Part shown: positions 52,376 through 62,332 of the stretch, piece by piece
Layout of the letters: every line of letters begins with the position of its first letter
Position numbering within the stretch: position 1 is the stretch's first letter
Assembly: GCA_006226595.1 (NCBI GenBank)
Contig: SBGP01000079.1
Location: forward strand, 1 to 64,000
Direction: 5' to 3'
Length of the DNA stretch: 64,000 nt
Source: Deltaproteobacteria bacterium
GTDB taxonomy: Bacteria > Myxococcota_A > UBA796 > GCA-2862545
Program-made: the position numbers and the translations under genes
The notes under the pieces: model-generated
What the model was told of the DNA's origin: nothing
Seen by the model: only the letters and a program-made list of their open reading frames with translations
The model's database searches: none

Positions 52376-53658
52376 GCGACGACTGGAAGCGTCGCGCCGC
52401 CGAGCTCGGCGAAGCCACCGAGCCCACCGAGGCCGAGGTCCAGCGCGTGGACGCCCGCCTCGATGCCGACGTGCGGCAGGCCATGCGCATCGTCACCGAG
52501 CCCACCGAAGCCGAGATCGCGCGCGTCGGCGCCCGACTGCGCGACGCGAGAGCCCCGCGGGCCCTGCCGTGGGCCTCGAGCCTTGCCCTCACCGCAGCCG
52601 CGGCGGCGATGGCTGGGGTCGGGTGGAGCGCGCGCTTCGGGCCGGTGGACCTGCCGGTCGGGGAGGTGGCGACGATCCAGGCCCCGGTGTCCGTCGGACT
52701 CGCGACGGTGATCGAGGGGCAGGGGAGCGCTCGGGTGCTCCAGGCCAATCGCGCGTCGACGGTGGTCGAGGTCGTCGACGGTGAGCTGACCTTCGAGGTC
52801 GACCCGCGGGCGTGGTACCGCTCGGTCTCCGTGCGCAGCGGGGACGTCGAAGTGCGCGTGCGCGGCACCCGTTTCTCGGTGAGCGACGCGCGTAGCGTGC
52901 GTGTCGAGCACGGCCACGTCGAGGTGTTCCGCGGCGGGCGCCAGGTCGCGGACCTCGAGGACGGACAGGCATGGTCGCCGCCGGCGCCGCCCCCGGTCGT
53001 GGTGCGAAAGCCCCCGCCGCCGAAGATGGAGCCCCCGGGATGGCGCCCGCACACGCGGCCCAAGCCTCCGGTGCAGGCGGTGCTGAGTCCCGTGGTGTCG
53101 CGTCCCGAGCCCGTGCCGGTGGTGGCCACTGCACCGCGGACGCCTCCGCCGCCGAAGCCCAGCGCCGCCGTGGCGTTTCAGACGGTGCTCTCGCGCGCCG
53201 AGGCCGGCCGTGACGCCGGCATCCTCGCCGCGGACTGGAGCATCTTCCTCGGCAGCTATCCGGACGCGCCGTCCGCGCTGCGCACCGAGGCTCGCGCGCG
53301 TCGCCTCGAGGCGTGGCTCGAGACGCTGCCCCCGGAGGACGCGGTCGCGCGGGTAGCCGAGTTCCTCGCCGAGGAACCGACGCACCCGCGGCGGCACGAG
53401 CTCGCGTACGCCCAGGCCACGCTGCTGCGCGGTGACCTGCGCGACTGCCAGAGCGCGCTGGAGCCCTACGCACTCGCGGCGAGCGGCGGAGGCGATCTCG
53501 GTGCCCGCGCCCACGTGTTCGCGGCGGTGTGCGAGCTTCACCTCGGCCGGCCCGAGGCTGCGGCCGACGAGCTCGGCAAGGCCCGCGCCATCGGCGTTCC
53601 CGAGGACGTGGAGCGCTACGCCACCCGCGTGGAGCGCAAGCTGGAGCGTCCCCGGTGA
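52372..53658 (+). CDS. FecR-domain membrane protein, likely partner of the ECF sigma factor
   Basis: A 428-residue single-pass protein. A ~65-residue cytosolic N-terminus with repeated TEPTEAEVQRVxARL units may bind the sigma factor; one helix (about 67-87, ASSLALTAAAAAMAGVGW) crosses the membrane. A FecR domain follows (about 95-200: VEVVDGELTFEVDP, VSVRSGDVEVRVRGTRFSV, VRVEHGHVEVFRGGRQVADL), then a Pro-rich stretch (PPAPPPVVVRKPPPPK) and C-terminal TPR-like helices (AEAGRDAGILAADWSIFL, DCQSALEPYALA). This build is a common anti-sigma/sensor type in deltaproteobacteria. The ATG overlaps the sigma gene stop. The signal sensed is unknown. Confidence 0.85.
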   Translation: MSDDWKRRAAELGEATEPTEAEVQRVDARLDADVRQAMRIVTEPTEAEIARVGARLRDARAPRALPWASSLALTAAAAAMAGVGWSARFGPVDLPVGEVATIQAPVSVGLATVIEGQGSARVLQANRASTVVEVVDGELTFEVDPRAWYRSVSVRSGDVEVRVRGTRFSVSDARSVRVEHGHVEVFRGGRQVADLEDGQAWSPPAPPPVVVRKPPPPKMEPPGWRPHTRPKPPVQAVLSPVVSRPEPVPVVATAPRTPPPPKPSAAVAFQTVLSRAEAGRDAGILAADWSIFLGSYPDAPSALRTEARARRLEAWLETLPPEDAVARVAEFLAEEPTHPRRHELAYAQATLLRGDLRDCQSALEPYALAASGGGDLGARAHVFAAVCELHLGRPEAAADELGKARAIGVPEDVERYATRVERKLERPR

Positions 53659-53676
53659 CGACCCGGCGACGTCCCT

Positions 53677-53705
53677 TTGCCCGGGGCTCTGCGCCGACAT
53701 AGGTC
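53677..53705 (+). promoter_or_regulatory. Possible promoter for transketolase
   Basis: TTGCCC (53677-53682) and TAGGTC (53700-53705) are 17 bases apart, 22 bases before the tkt start codon. The same TTGCCC/TAGG layout occurs before lon. Weak to moderate evidence. Confidence 0.33.
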
Positions 53706-53727
53706 CGCCCGCCTCTCGGGAGGCATC

Positions 53728-55674
53728 ATGGCGAACGAACTGCTCTGTGCGAACACGATCCGCGGCCTCGCGATGGACGCGGTCCAGGCGGCGAACTCCG
53801 GTCACCCGGGCATGCCCATGGGCATGGCGGATGCGGCCACGGTGCTGTGGCAGCGCTTCCTCAAGCACGACCCCGCCGATCCGCAGTGGCCGGACCGCGA
53901 CCGCTTCGTGCTCTCCGCCGGTCACGGCTCGATGCTGATCTACGCCCTGCTGCACCTCTCCGGCTACGACCTGTCCCTCGAGGACATCAAGGCCTTCCGC
54001 CAGTGGGGCAGCAAGACCCCCGGACACCCCGAGTACGGCCACACCCCGGGCGTCGAGACCACCACCGGCCCGCTCGGACAGGGCCTCGCGATGGGTGTCG
54101 GCATGGCGCTCACCGAGCGCTACCTCCGCGAGACCTTCGGCGCGGACCTCGTCGACCACTGGACCTACGGCATCGTCAGCGACGGCGACCTGATGGAGGG
54201 CGTCGCCAGCGAGGCGGCGTCGCTCGCCGGTCACCTCGGACTCGGCCGCATCGTCTACCTGTACGACGACAACGAGATCAGCATCGAGGGCAACACCGCG
54301 ATCACGTTCACCGAGGACCGGGCCAAGCGCTTCGAGGCCTACGGCTGGCACGTGCAGACCGTCGACGGCCACGACTTCGAGGCCGTTGCCGCCGCCATCG
54401 AGGCCGCGCGCATCGAAGACGGCAAGCCGTCCCTCATCTGCTGCCGCACGATCATCGGCAAGGGCAGCGCGATCCAGGGCTCCGAGAAGACCCACGGCGC
54501 GCCGCTTGGCGAAGAGGACATCCGCGGGACCAAGGAGCGCCTCGGCATGGATCCCGACGCGCACTTCGCCGTGCCCGCCGGCGTGCCCGAGGCCTTCCAG
54601 GACCACGATGGCGCGAACCAGCGCGCGGCGTGGCAGGCGCGCCTCGATGCGCATCCCCGCAAGAACGAGCTGCTCGCCTGGCTCGATGGCACCATCGACC
54701 TCGACAGCGTCGAGTGGCCGAGCTTCGAGGCCGGGACCAAGATCGCCACCCGCAAGGCCTCGGCGGCCGCGCTGAAGGCCGTGGCCCAGGCCTGTCCCTG
54801 GCTGCTCGGCGGCTCCGCGGACCTCGGAGGCAGCAACGGCACCGAGATCAAGCTCGGCGACGTGACCCGCGAGCAGTTCGCCGGCGGGCGCACCCTGCGC
54901 TTCGGCGTGCGTGAGCACGGTATGGCCGCCATCGCCAACGGCATGACCCTGCACAAGGGTCTGCGTCCGTACGTGGCCACGTTCCTCGTGTTCCACGACT
55001 ACCACCGCCCCAGCGTGCGCCTGTCCTCGCTGATGAACCAGCCGGTGGTCTACATCTACACGCACGACAGCATCTTCCTCGGTGAGGATGGCCCGACCCA
55101 CCAGCCGATCGAGACGATGCTCGCCATCCGTGCGATTCCGGGCATGGAGGCCTGGCGTCCGGCGGACGGCACCGAGACCGTCGAGTCCTGGAAGGCCTGT
55201 CTCGGTCGCACCGATGGTCCGACCGCGATCGTGCTCACTCGCCAGGGCCTGCCGGTCCTCGACCGGAGCAGCCTCGGTGCGGCCTCGGGCGTGCACAAGG
55301 GCGGCTACGTGCTGCGCGACGCAGCGGATGCCTCGGTCGTGCTCGTCGCCACCGGCTCGGAGGTGCCCCTCGCCCTGTCGGCCGCCGATCAGCTCGCCGA
55401 GAGCGGGATTGCCGCGCGCGTCGTGTCGATGCCGTGCGTCGAGCGCTTCCTCGCGCAGGATGTCGCCTACAAGCGCAGCGTGCTTCCCGCGGGCGTGCCC
55501 GTGGTCAGCATCGAGGCGGGCGCGACGCTCGGCTGGGAGCGCATCGTCGGCCTCGACGGGCTGTCCATCGGCATCGACACCTTCGGAGCTTCGGCGCCGA
55601 TCGAGGTGCTCGCCGAGAAGTTCGGCCTCACCGCGCCCCAGGTGGCGGACAAGGTCCGCGCGCACCTCGGCTGA
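53728..55674 (+). CDS. tkt: Transketolase
   Basis: A 648-residue TPP-dependent enzyme moving two-carbon units between sugar phosphates in the pentose phosphate pathway. Motifs: [19 protein letters not shown] (catalytic His), [20 protein letters not shown], the TPP/Mg motif [20 protein letters not shown] through [29 protein letters not shown] with the proton-relay Glu-His, [18 protein letters not shown], and [17 protein letters not shown] in the C-terminal domain. Length is normal (~660). GGGAGG precedes ATG 53728. It is monocistronic by context. Confidence 0.97.
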   Translation: MANELLCANTIRGLAMDAVQAANSGHPGMPMGMADAATVLWQRFLKHDPADPQWPDRDRFVLSAGHGSMLIYALLHLSGYDLSLEDIKAFRQWGSKTPGHPEYGHTPGVETTTGPLGQGLAMGVGMALTERYLRETFGADLVDHWTYGIVSDGDLMEGVASEAASLAGHLGLGRIVYLYDDNEISIEGNTAITFTEDRAKRFEAYGWHVQTVDGHDFEAVAAAIEAARIEDGKPSLICCRTIIGKGSAIQGSEKTHGAPLGEEDIRGTKERLGMDPDAHFAVPAGVPEAFQDHDGANQRAAWQARLDAHPRKNELLAWLDGTIDLDSVEWPSFEAGTKIATRKASAAALKAVAQACPWLLGGSADLGGSNGTEIKLGDVTREQFAGGRTLRFGVREHGMAAIANGMTLHKGLRPYVATFLVFHDYHRPSVRLSSLMNQPVVYIYTHDSIFLGEDGPTHQPIETMLAIRAIPGMEAWRPADGTETVESWKACLGRTDGPTAIVLTRQGLPVLDRSSLGAASGVHKGGYVLRDAADASVVLVATGSEVPLALSAADQLAESGIAARVVSMPCVERFLAQDVAYKRSVLPAGVPVVSIEAGATLGWERIVGLDGLSIGIDTFGASAPIEVLAEKFGLTAPQVADKVRAHLG

Positions 55675-55778
55675 GCCCGCACGGGTCTCGTCGCGGCACA
55701 CCCACGCCACCGGCACGAACGTCCACTCCGAACGGAGGGGGCGCAGGTCTGGGGTGGGGCCCCACGAGCCAACGCGGT

Positions 55779-56138
55779 CTAGCGGCGGTAGGCCGCCCAC
55801 ATGGCGTCCATGCGGAGCACCTGCTCGTCGCTGAAGCCGTCATTCGGCCGCTGGCGCGGCGCGCGACGTCTTTCGTTGAGCCAGACATGCGGGCCAGACA
55901 GGCAAGAGCTTCGACTCGGGCCCCGGCGTTCTGCGTGTCCGCGAACATCTGCCAGGCCTGGTCGAGCGCGGCGACGTCGCCTCTGACCTTGGCACGCAGT
56001 CAGTATCCCAGCGACGATGTGCTCGACCGGCATGGTTCCGGCGAAGTCGGCACGTGCGTCTGCGAACCGAGCCGCGCTCGCCGCGCTGCACGCTCGGAGC
56101 CTAGCCAGCCGACGCCGTTCTGGATCCGCGTCGTGCAA
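55779..56138 (-). pseudogene. Decayed ORF between transketolase and the PBP gene
   Basis: The 587 bases from 55675 to 56261 hold no intact gene. On the minus strand protein-like pieces occur in alternating frames: RFADARADFAGTMPVEHIVA (about 56000-56070), then in another frame AKVRGDVAALDQAWQMFADT and QNAGARVEALACLARMSGS (about 55880-55999), then back in the first frame NDGFSDEQVLRMDAMWAAYRR before a TAG at 55779. Joined by two frameshifts these would make a small helical protein. No family is recognised. A palindrome GTGGGGCCCCAC lies nearby at 55754-55765. Sequencing error is an alternative to decay. Confidence 0.35.
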
Positions 56139-56261
56139 GGCCGAGGCAAGGTCTTGAAGCCGAGATCAGCGCGTCGTTGCGCGGATCGTAGGGGCATGGC
56201 ACAATGACGCACCCTCCGGTGGTGCGTCCGCACCTCCACCCCTCCCTCCCCGACATCCGCC

Positions 56262-58811
56262 ATGGCCCCCCCGAAGAAGCGCTCCGGCGCCAGCTCCGCA
56301 TCGACCAGCGGAGCGAAGAAGCCCCGTTCCACCAAGAGCAGCAGCTCCTCCGCCTCGGGTAGCAAGCGCCCGCGCCGCTCGAACTCGACGTCCGACTCGG
56401 ATGCGAGCAAGCAGACGACGATGCGCATGACCAAGACGAAGAGCGCTCCGAAGCGCCCGCGCAAGAAGCCTGCGACCAAGGCCGCGTCGGGTCCACCTCG
56501 GCCCCCGATGACCTGGCGACGCTGGCTGATGTGGGAGGCCGTGACCTGGGGGACCGGAGCCGCGATCGGGCTCGGCATCGCCGGCAGTGTGCTGTGGAGC
56601 CGCGCCAAGGACGACGTCGAGGCCTACCTCGCGGACCCGCCGCGCACATGGCCGGGTGTGATCTACTCGGCGCCCATGCGCATCGAGTCGGGGCAGGCGA
56701 TGACGGCGCGCGAGCTCGCCGGCGACCTGCTCGCCGCGGGCTACGAGAAGGTCGACGCCGTGGACGGCACGGGCCAGTTCTCGCTGTCGGGCGGCGATGT
56801 GCGGGTGTGGAGCGCTGGGCTCACCGTGCCCGGCTCGAAGATCGCGGGGGGCAAGACCAGGGTCCTCGTGCGCGACGGGCTGGTGGTGCAGACCGAGCCC
56901 GCAGACGGTGTGGTCCTTCATCCCACCGTACTCGCCACGGTCGGCGACCGTGAGGGACGGCGCACGGAGGTCGACCTCGACCACCTGTCCCCGTTCATGG
57001 AGCCGGCCCTCCTCTCCATCGAGGACAGCCGCTTCCGCGACCACATGGGGGTCGACCCGGTGGGCATCGCGCGCGCGGTGGCCAGCAACCTGATTGCCGG
57101 ACGCAAGAGCCAGGGCGGGTCCACGCTCACCCAGCAGCTCGCCAAGAACCTGTTCCTGTCCGCCGAGAAGAAGTACCAGCGCAAAGTGCGCGAGGCCTTC
57201 TTCGCTGCGGCCCTCGAGCACACCCTGTCGAAGGACGAGATCCTCGAGCTGTACCTCGGGGAGGTCTACCTGGGTCAGGTCGGCGGCGTGCCCATCCACG
57301 GGGTCGAGCAGGCCGCGCGGGCGTACTTCGGGGTGAGCGCCGAGCGCCTGAGCCTTGCCGAGGCCGCGACCCTCGCCGGCATCATCTCGGCGCCGAACGC
57401 GTACTCGCCGGTCCGCCACCCGGACAAGGCGCAGGAGCGGCGCGAGATCGTGCTCGCGCGCATGGTGACGACCGGCGCCATCACCGAGGCCCAGGCCGAT
57501 GCCGCCAAGGCGGAGACCGTGATCATCGACGGCCAGCTGCCCGGGGCCGTGCGTCGCGCACCGTGGGCCGTGGACGTGGCCATCGACGAGGCCGAAGATG
57601 CCGTGGGCGCCGGTGCGCTCGCGAACTCCGGCTACGTGGTCCACACCACCATCCAGCCGGCACTGCAGCGCGCCGCCGAGCAGGCCGTGTTCCTCGGCAT
57701 GCACGAGCTGGACACCGAGCATCCGGAAGCCGCGGGTGCACAGGCCGCGCTCGTCGCCGTGCGCCTGTCCGACGGCGCGGTCGTGGCGATGGTCGGCGGC
57801 CGCGACTACGGCGCCTCCCCGTACAACCGGGCGGTGAACGCGTGGCGCAACCCCGGGTCCACGGTAAAGCCACTCACGCTGCTCAAGGCGTTCGACGACG
57901 ACCCTTCGCTGACACCGGTCGACCCGATCACCGACGAGGCGATCACGCGAAAGGTCGACGGCAAGGTGTGGACGCCGAGCAACTACGACGGCCGCTTCCT
58001 TGGCGAGATCACGATTCGCGAGGCGATCGAGAAGAGCCGCAACATCCCCGCGGTCAAGCTCGCGGAGACCGTGGGCGCGGGAGAGCTCCAGGCCTTCTAC
58101 CGGGAGGTCGGTCTGTCGCGGGCGACGAACCTGCCGAGCGCCGCGCTCGGAGGCTTCTCGGCGACCCCGCTCGAGATGGCGGGGGCGTACACCGTGTTCG
58201 GCGGCGGCACGGCCTACGCGCCGTGGCTCGTGGCCGGCATCGAAGACGGCAACGGCGACCGTGTGCTCAAGCTCGAAGGCAAGGGGAGTGACGTCGCCAG
58301 CCAGCGGGCCGCGGCCCTCGCCGTCGGCGTGCTCGAGGGCGTGGTCCAGCGCGGCACCGGTCGAGGTGCGGCGCGCTATGGCGTCGAGGAAGGCGTCGCC
58401 GGCAAGACGGGCACGACCAGCGGGTACCGCGACGCGTGGTTCGTCGGGCTCACCCCCGAGCTCGCCGTCGCCGTGTGGGTCGGGCACGACAAGGGCAAGA
58501 GCCTGGAGCTCGGCGGCGGCAGCGCTGCGCTGCCCACCTTCGCGCGCTTCGCAGTCTCCTCGGGAACCGCGCATGGCGACTTCCCGGTTCCGGACGGCAT
58601 CAAGCTCGTGTCCATGTGTGTGGAGAGCCACAAGCAGGCGCTGCCTGCGTGCGAGGACACCTACGACGAGCGCTTTGCCCGCGGGCACGTGGCCAAGGGC
58701 AGCTGTGACATCCACGGTGTGCCGCTCATCAGTGGGATCGGGCACGGCCTCCGCAAGATCTTCGGACACCGCGAAGAGGACGACGCCGAGGTCGCCGACG
58801 CCGAGCGCTAG
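56262..58811 (+). CDS. Bifunctional class A penicillin-binding protein (PBP1b-like, UB2H domain)
   Basis: An 849-residue peptidoglycan synthase with both glycosyltransferase and DD-transpeptidase domains. A ~90-residue Ser/Lys/Arg-rich cytosolic tail is followed by one membrane helix (about 93-113) and a UB2H domain as in E. coli PBP1b (IYSAPMRIESGQAMTARELA, about 134-193). Glycosyltransferase: catalytic Glu254 in SIEDSRFRDHMG and GGSTLTQQLAKNLFLS. Transpeptidase: nucleophile Ser533 in NPGSTVKP, SRN (592-594) and GVAGKTGTTSG. The C-terminal end has four Cys (VSMCVES, PACED, GSCDIHG). UB2H is where LpoB docks in E. coli, so an outer-membrane activator may exist. The stop shares CTAG with the convergent gene. 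Confidence 0.94.
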   Translation: MAPPKKRSGASSASTSGAKKPRSTKSSSSSASGSKRPRRSNSTSDSDASKQTTMRMTKTKSAPKRPRKKPATKAASGPPRPPMTWRRWLMWEAVTWGTGAAIGLGIAGSVLWSRAKDDVEAYLADPPRTWPGVIYSAPMRIESGQAMTARELAGDLLAAGYEKVDAVDGTGQFSLSGGDVRVWSAGLTVPGSKIAGGKTRVLVRDGLVVQTEPADGVVLHPTVLATVGDREGRRTEVDLDHLSPFMEPALLSIEDSRFRDHMGVDPVGIARAVASNLIAGRKSQGGSTLTQQLAKNLFLSAEKKYQRKVREAFFAAALEHTLSKDEILELYLGEVYLGQVGGVPIHGVEQAARAYFGVSAERLSLAEAATLAGIISAPNAYSPVRHPDKAQERREIVLARMVTTGAITEAQADAAKAETVIIDGQLPGAVRRAPWAVDVAIDEAEDAVGAGALANSGYVVHTTIQPALQRAAEQAVFLGMHELDTEHPEAAGAQAALVAVRLSDGAVVAMVGGRDYGASPYNRAVNAWRNPGSTVKPLTLLKAFDDDPSLTPVDPITDEAITRKVDGKVWTPSNYDGRFLGEITIREAIEKSRNIPAVKLAETVGAGELQAFYREVGLSRATNLPSAALGGFSATPLEMAGAYTVFGGGTAYAPWLVAGIEDGNGDRVLKLEGKGSDVASQRAAALAVGVLEGVVQRGTGRGAARYGVEEGVAGKTGTTSGYRDAWFVGLTPELAVAVWVGHDKGKSLELGGGSAALPTFARFAVSSGTAHGDFPVPDGIKLVSMCVESHKQALPACEDTYDERFARGHVAKGSCDIHGVPLISGIGHGLRKIFGHREEDDAEVADAER

Positions 58812-61135
58812 TCCTCGGCGAGGGCGAGCAGGTCCGCGTGCACCTCGGAGCACAGGACCTCGGGGATCTCGTCCAGGCGCAGCCGCTGGTCGCCCGCACG
58901 GACCTCGCAGGCGCCGATCGTGACCTCCTCCTCGCCAATGGGGTGGCGCAGGTCCTCGACCTCGAGGCGCACGGTGAGCGCGACCTCCCGGTACTCGCGG
59001 GTGAACCCGGGCACGTAGCCGCCGTCCGAGGAGGGCTCCAGCTCGAAGCCGAGGCGCTCTGCGCGACGCCGCAGCCACTGGCCGGGGCGGCGCTCCCCGA
59101 CGAGCTCGGTGAACGCCGTGGCCGTGGCCTGCTCGGCATCCGGACGCCACACGGGCCGACCGAACTGCGCGAAGGGCTGGAGGATCTCGTAGTCGCCGAG
59201 ATGCGCCGCCCACGCGCGCGCGACGTCGGGGGGCAGCAACAGAGCGTGCGCCAGGCGAACGGGCTCGTCCGGTTCCAGGCTGACCTCGTCGTCCTCCACA
59301 TCGGTCAGCGACAGGTCTTCGGTGGGCCGGAAGCTACGTCCAGCCGCGTCCATCCACACGAGGCGCTGGCAGATCTGCGCCATCACCGGATGGGCGAGAA
59401 GCACCTCGAACAGCTCCGGGGTCCAGGTGCGCTGCGTGACCATCGCGGCTTGCAGGCGCGCAGTCTGGGCCTTGATGAACTCCTTGACCTGCTTCTTCGC
59501 CGCACCGAGCGCCTTCTTGGCCTCCTTCACCGATGCGGCCTCCTCGCCCACGCGTGCTGCGGGCAGGCTCTTTACGGGACGTCCATCGCCGTCGAGGACC
59601 GCCACGGTCAGATCCGGCTGCACGGCGAGCACGAAGCGTCGCGTCTCCTGATCCGCGGCGTCGCGGTAGGTCAGTGTGCGTCGGCCGTCCTCGTCGAGGG
59701 CGCAGTCGGGAAGCGTTCGGTCCGCGAGCTCGGCAGCGCTCCAGCCGCGGCGAGCGGCGAGCGCGTCGACCTCGGCCTGAGCGTGCTTCTTGATGCCTCG
59801 CGTGCGAAAGCGGGTCGCGACCGCGAGCAGCGCCTGGGTGGCGCGGGGGTGCTCGACGTGCGCCCACAGCGTGAGCACGGCCTTCGACTGTGCCGGGCGC
59901 CAGCCGTAGTAGGTGTCGAGGTAGCGCCGTCCGGGCTCGACGAGCCGGTCGTCACCAAGCGCGGCGGCGAGTGCGAGCATGCCGCGGTTGGCCGTCCCGT
60001 GGTCGTCGGGCTTGGCGATCTGCCCCCAGCGGTCGACGGCCTCCTCGTCGCGGGCCCGCCAGTGCTCGAACAGCGCGAGGGCCGTGGCGGCAGCGCTCTC
60101 GCGATCCAGGCCGCGGGTGATCACCTGAAGCACGGGCGTCGGGTCGGCCTTCTTGCGTTTGTGGGCTGCCTTCAGCCAGTCGGTGAGCAACGAGCGAGGG
60201 ACCTCGGTGCCGTCCGGCCAGCGCGGAAGGGGCAGGGTGTTCAGCTCGCGCTCGGCATAGCCGGGCGGCAGCGTGCCTCGAGAGGCCGCTTTCGCCATCC
60301 GGGCGACCAGCTCCTCGCGTGTGAACACGTCGGAGGCCGAGAGACCGAGCTCGCGCAGGGCCGAGAGCTGCGCGACGAGGGTGGCCTCGGTGCGCTCCTT
60401 TCGGGCAGCGGCGAGCAGCGCGTCTCGCGCTTCGTACACGCGAGCCTGACCCACCCATTCCGCGGCCGCCGCCCGCCGAGGGGCCGCGCCTCCCTTGAGC
60501 TTGCTCGTCAACCAGGTCGCATGGCCTTGCAGGGGCTCGGCCAGCGGCTGTGCTGCGAGACGAACCTCGCGATCCGCGGTCAGCGCGGCCATGCGCAGCG
60601 CCTCGGTGAGCAGGTCGCGCGGCAGGTCGACGTCCATCACGGTGCGCACGGCGAGCACCCGGACCTCGGTGCCGAAGTTCCGCCGCCCCGAGACGAGGTC
60701 CACGAGCAAGGCCTGTGGGTCGTCGACGGCGCTCAGCAGCTCGCGCATACTCGAGGCAGGCACGCCCCAGCGCAGGCTCCGACCGAGCCGCCGCAGCGCA
60801 GCTTCGAGCACGTAGCGGGGCTCGACGCCTCCGCGGGCGGCTGCGTCCAGGAGCTCCGCGAAGCGCAAGCGGCCCCACTGGTACACGGTGACGCCGAGGT
60901 TCAGGGCCGCAGACTCACCGTGCGCGAGCAGTGCGAGGCGGAACTCGACGTACGGCGGGAGCGCGGGCTGGCCCATGAACGGCGCGGTGCTCCCGAGCCA
61001 CCACAGGTGGTGCCAGGCCCGCGGAACCGTGGTCCAGGGGGCCTCGTCGGTCAGAGCGTGGACGAGTGCGTCGTCCACCGAACCCTCGGCGCCCAGGCGT
61101 TGCAGCCTCGCGCGCAGGTGGTCTGCCGTCGTCAT
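58808..61135 (-). CDS. DUF4132-domain protein with HEAT-like repeats
   Basis: A 775-residue cytosolic protein. The first ~450 residues are helical and HEAT-like (EVRLAAQPLAEPLQGHATWL, RATQALLAVATRFRTRG). The C-terminal part fits DUF4132, the family of E. coli YehI/MolR: QRTWTPELFEVLLAHPVMA, ICQRLVWMDAAGRSFRPTED, VRLAHALLLPPDVARAWAAH and DYEILQPFAQFGRPVW. The N-terminal WGR domain often fused to it is absent. Function of DUF4132 proteins is not established. It is 19 bases downstream of the M15-like peptidase gene and probably co-transcribed; its stop shares CTAG with the PBP gene. Confidence 0.8.
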   Translation of the reverse strand: MTTADHLRARLQRLGAEGSVDDALVHALTDEAPWTTVPRAWHHLWWLGSTAPFMGQPALPPYVEFRLALLAHGESAALNLGVTVYQWGRLRFAELLDAAARGGVEPRYVLEAALRRLGRSLRWGVPASSMRELLSAVDDPQALLVDLVSGRRNFGTEVRVLAVRTVMDVDLPRDLLTEALRMAALTADREVRLAAQPLAEPLQGHATWLTSKLKGGAAPRRAAAAEWVGQARVYEARDALLAAARKERTEATLVAQLSALRELGLSASDVFTREELVARMAKAASRGTLPPGYAERELNTLPLPRWPDGTEVPRSLLTDWLKAAHKRKKADPTPVLQVITRGLDRESAAATALALFEHWRARDEEAVDRWGQIAKPDDHGTANRGMLALAAALGDDRLVEPGRRYLDTYYGWRPAQSKAVLTLWAHVEHPRATQALLAVATRFRTRGIKKHAQAEVDALAARRGWSAAELADRTLPDCALDEDGRRTLTYRDAADQETRRFVLAVQPDLTVAVLDGDGRPVKSLPAARVGEEAASVKEAKKALGAAKKQVKEFIKAQTARLQAAMVTQRTWTPELFEVLLAHPVMAQICQRLVWMDAAGRSFRPTEDLSLTDVEDDEVSLEPDEPVRLAHALLLPPDVARAWAAHLGDYEILQPFAQFGRPVWRPDAEQATATAFTELVGERRPGQWLRRRAERLGFELEPSSDGGYVPGFTREYREVALTVRLEVEDLRHPIGEEEVTIGACEVRAGDQRLRLDEIPEVLCSEVHADLLALAED

Positions 61136-61154
61136 CGCGTCCCCCGTCCGCCGC

Positions 61155-62267
61155 TCACCGTCGTGCGTCGCCCCAGTGAGGGTAGTCGCTGGTCAGCTTG
61201 TCGATGCCGAAGTGCTTCTCGATCCAGGTGATCACCTCGGGAGTGAGCGACAGATCGCGGGCCTGCTCGGGGTCGGAGAGGTCCCAGGTGTGGGTCTCTC
61301 CATCCGGCGCGGAGAGGGTGAGCTCCCGGGGAAGGCGCAGCGCGACCAGGTCCGCGGCCTGGCCGCCATAGTGGTTCGAGAACTGCGCACCCTTCCTGGT
61401 CGCGTACACCACGTCGTAGGACTCGGCCATGGCGCGCGCCGCTTCGACGGTGGCCCGCCAGCCATCCGGGTGACGCCAGACGATGGGTACGTCGAGTTCC
61501 CACTCCTCCTGCACCGCGTCGAGCATGGCCGCGATGCGCTCGACGTCGGCCTCGCTCTTGGCCCGGGACAGCTCGAAGGCACCCCACATCAGGTAGCCAC
61601 GCTCGCGGTAGCGCACCGTGGACGTCACGTAGACCTCGACGTCCTGGGCACGGAGCTGTGCGACGAGCAGCTGCAGGCGGTCGGCGAAGGAGGCATTCTC
61701 GGCCGCGAGCGCAGTCCAGTGCGCGGGCTCGTCGGGCGGATTCGTGTACAGCGCGGTCCACCGTGGGTCGGGTCCGGCCCCGGGCGGTGGCGGCTCCAGT
61801 CCTTCCTGGGGAACGGGCTGGTCGACATGCAGCGTCGGCTTGTTCGCCCAGCGGCGCGGACGGCCCTTCTTGAACACGTCGTCGGGATGCAGGAAGGCCC
61901 CCGCGCTGCGCAAACGCCCGGCGGAGATCCAGAACGGCTCTCCGCGTCGGCCCGCGTCACCGGCGGCGAGCACATCGTCGAGCAGGAGCAGGAAGTCCGG
62001 CAGGTCCACCGGCTGGCCGAGCTGCTCGCGCACCACCCGGAGGAACGGCTCGTCGGGTGCGGTGTCCGCCAGCGCGATCAGCCGCGGGCCATCGATGTCC
62101 TCTCCGGCGATGGACAGGGTCCACGTACCGAGCTTCTCGCCGGCCTCGCGCAGGGCGGCACGAGCATCTTCGGTCTGGGTCAGTACGTCGAGCTCGGTGT
62201 CGACGTCGATAGGTGCGAGGGGCTCGGGATCGCCGGCGAGCGCTAGCGCGAACAGGAGGGAGAACAT
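61155..62267 (-). CDS. Exported M15-like (LAS) metallopeptidase-type protein
   Basis: A 370-residue protein with a short signal peptide (MFSLLFALALAG). The first ~190 residues are helical with a Pro-rich linker (PQEGLEPPPPGAGPDP) and have no known domain. The C-terminal half resembles D-Ala-D-Ala carboxypeptidase/endolysin folds of the LAS group: VYVTSTVRYRERGYLMWGAF, QFSNHYGGQAADLVAL, where SNHYxGxAxDL matches the SxHxxGxAxD zinc site, and KLTSDYPHWGDARR supplies the final His. So a zinc-dependent murein hydrolase role is likely. It is followed closely by the DUF4132 gene. Confidence 0.72.
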   Translation of the reverse strand: MFSLLFALALAGDPEPLAPIDVDTELDVLTQTEDARAALREAGEKLGTWTLSIAGEDIDGPRLIALADTAPDEPFLRVVREQLGQPVDLPDFLLLLDDVLAAGDAGRRGEPFWISAGRLRSAGAFLHPDDVFKKGRPRRWANKPTLHVDQPVPQEGLEPPPPGAGPDPRWTALYTNPPDEPAHWTALAAENASFADRLQLLVAQLRAQDVEVYVTSTVRYRERGYLMWGAFELSRAKSEADVERIAAMLDAVQEEWELDVPIVWRHPDGWRATVEAARAMAESYDVVYATRKGAQFSNHYGGQAADLVALRLPRELTLSAPDGETHTWDLSDPEQARDLSLTPEVITWIEKHFGIDKLTSDYPHWGDARR

Positions 62268-62332
62268 CGGAGGGCCGGGGAGGGAGGGAGGCAGAGCATA
62301 CCCTCAACCCGCACGCGGGCCGGGCTGGTCCC

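Noticed and set aside
52282-55800. 1172-codon minus-strand open frame across the FecR and transketolase genes
   Set aside because: Antisense shadow; the plus strand encodes recognised proteins throughout.
56166-59213. 1015-codon minus-strand open frame opposite the PBP gene
   Set aside because: Shadow of the PBP reading frame; no recognisable domain.
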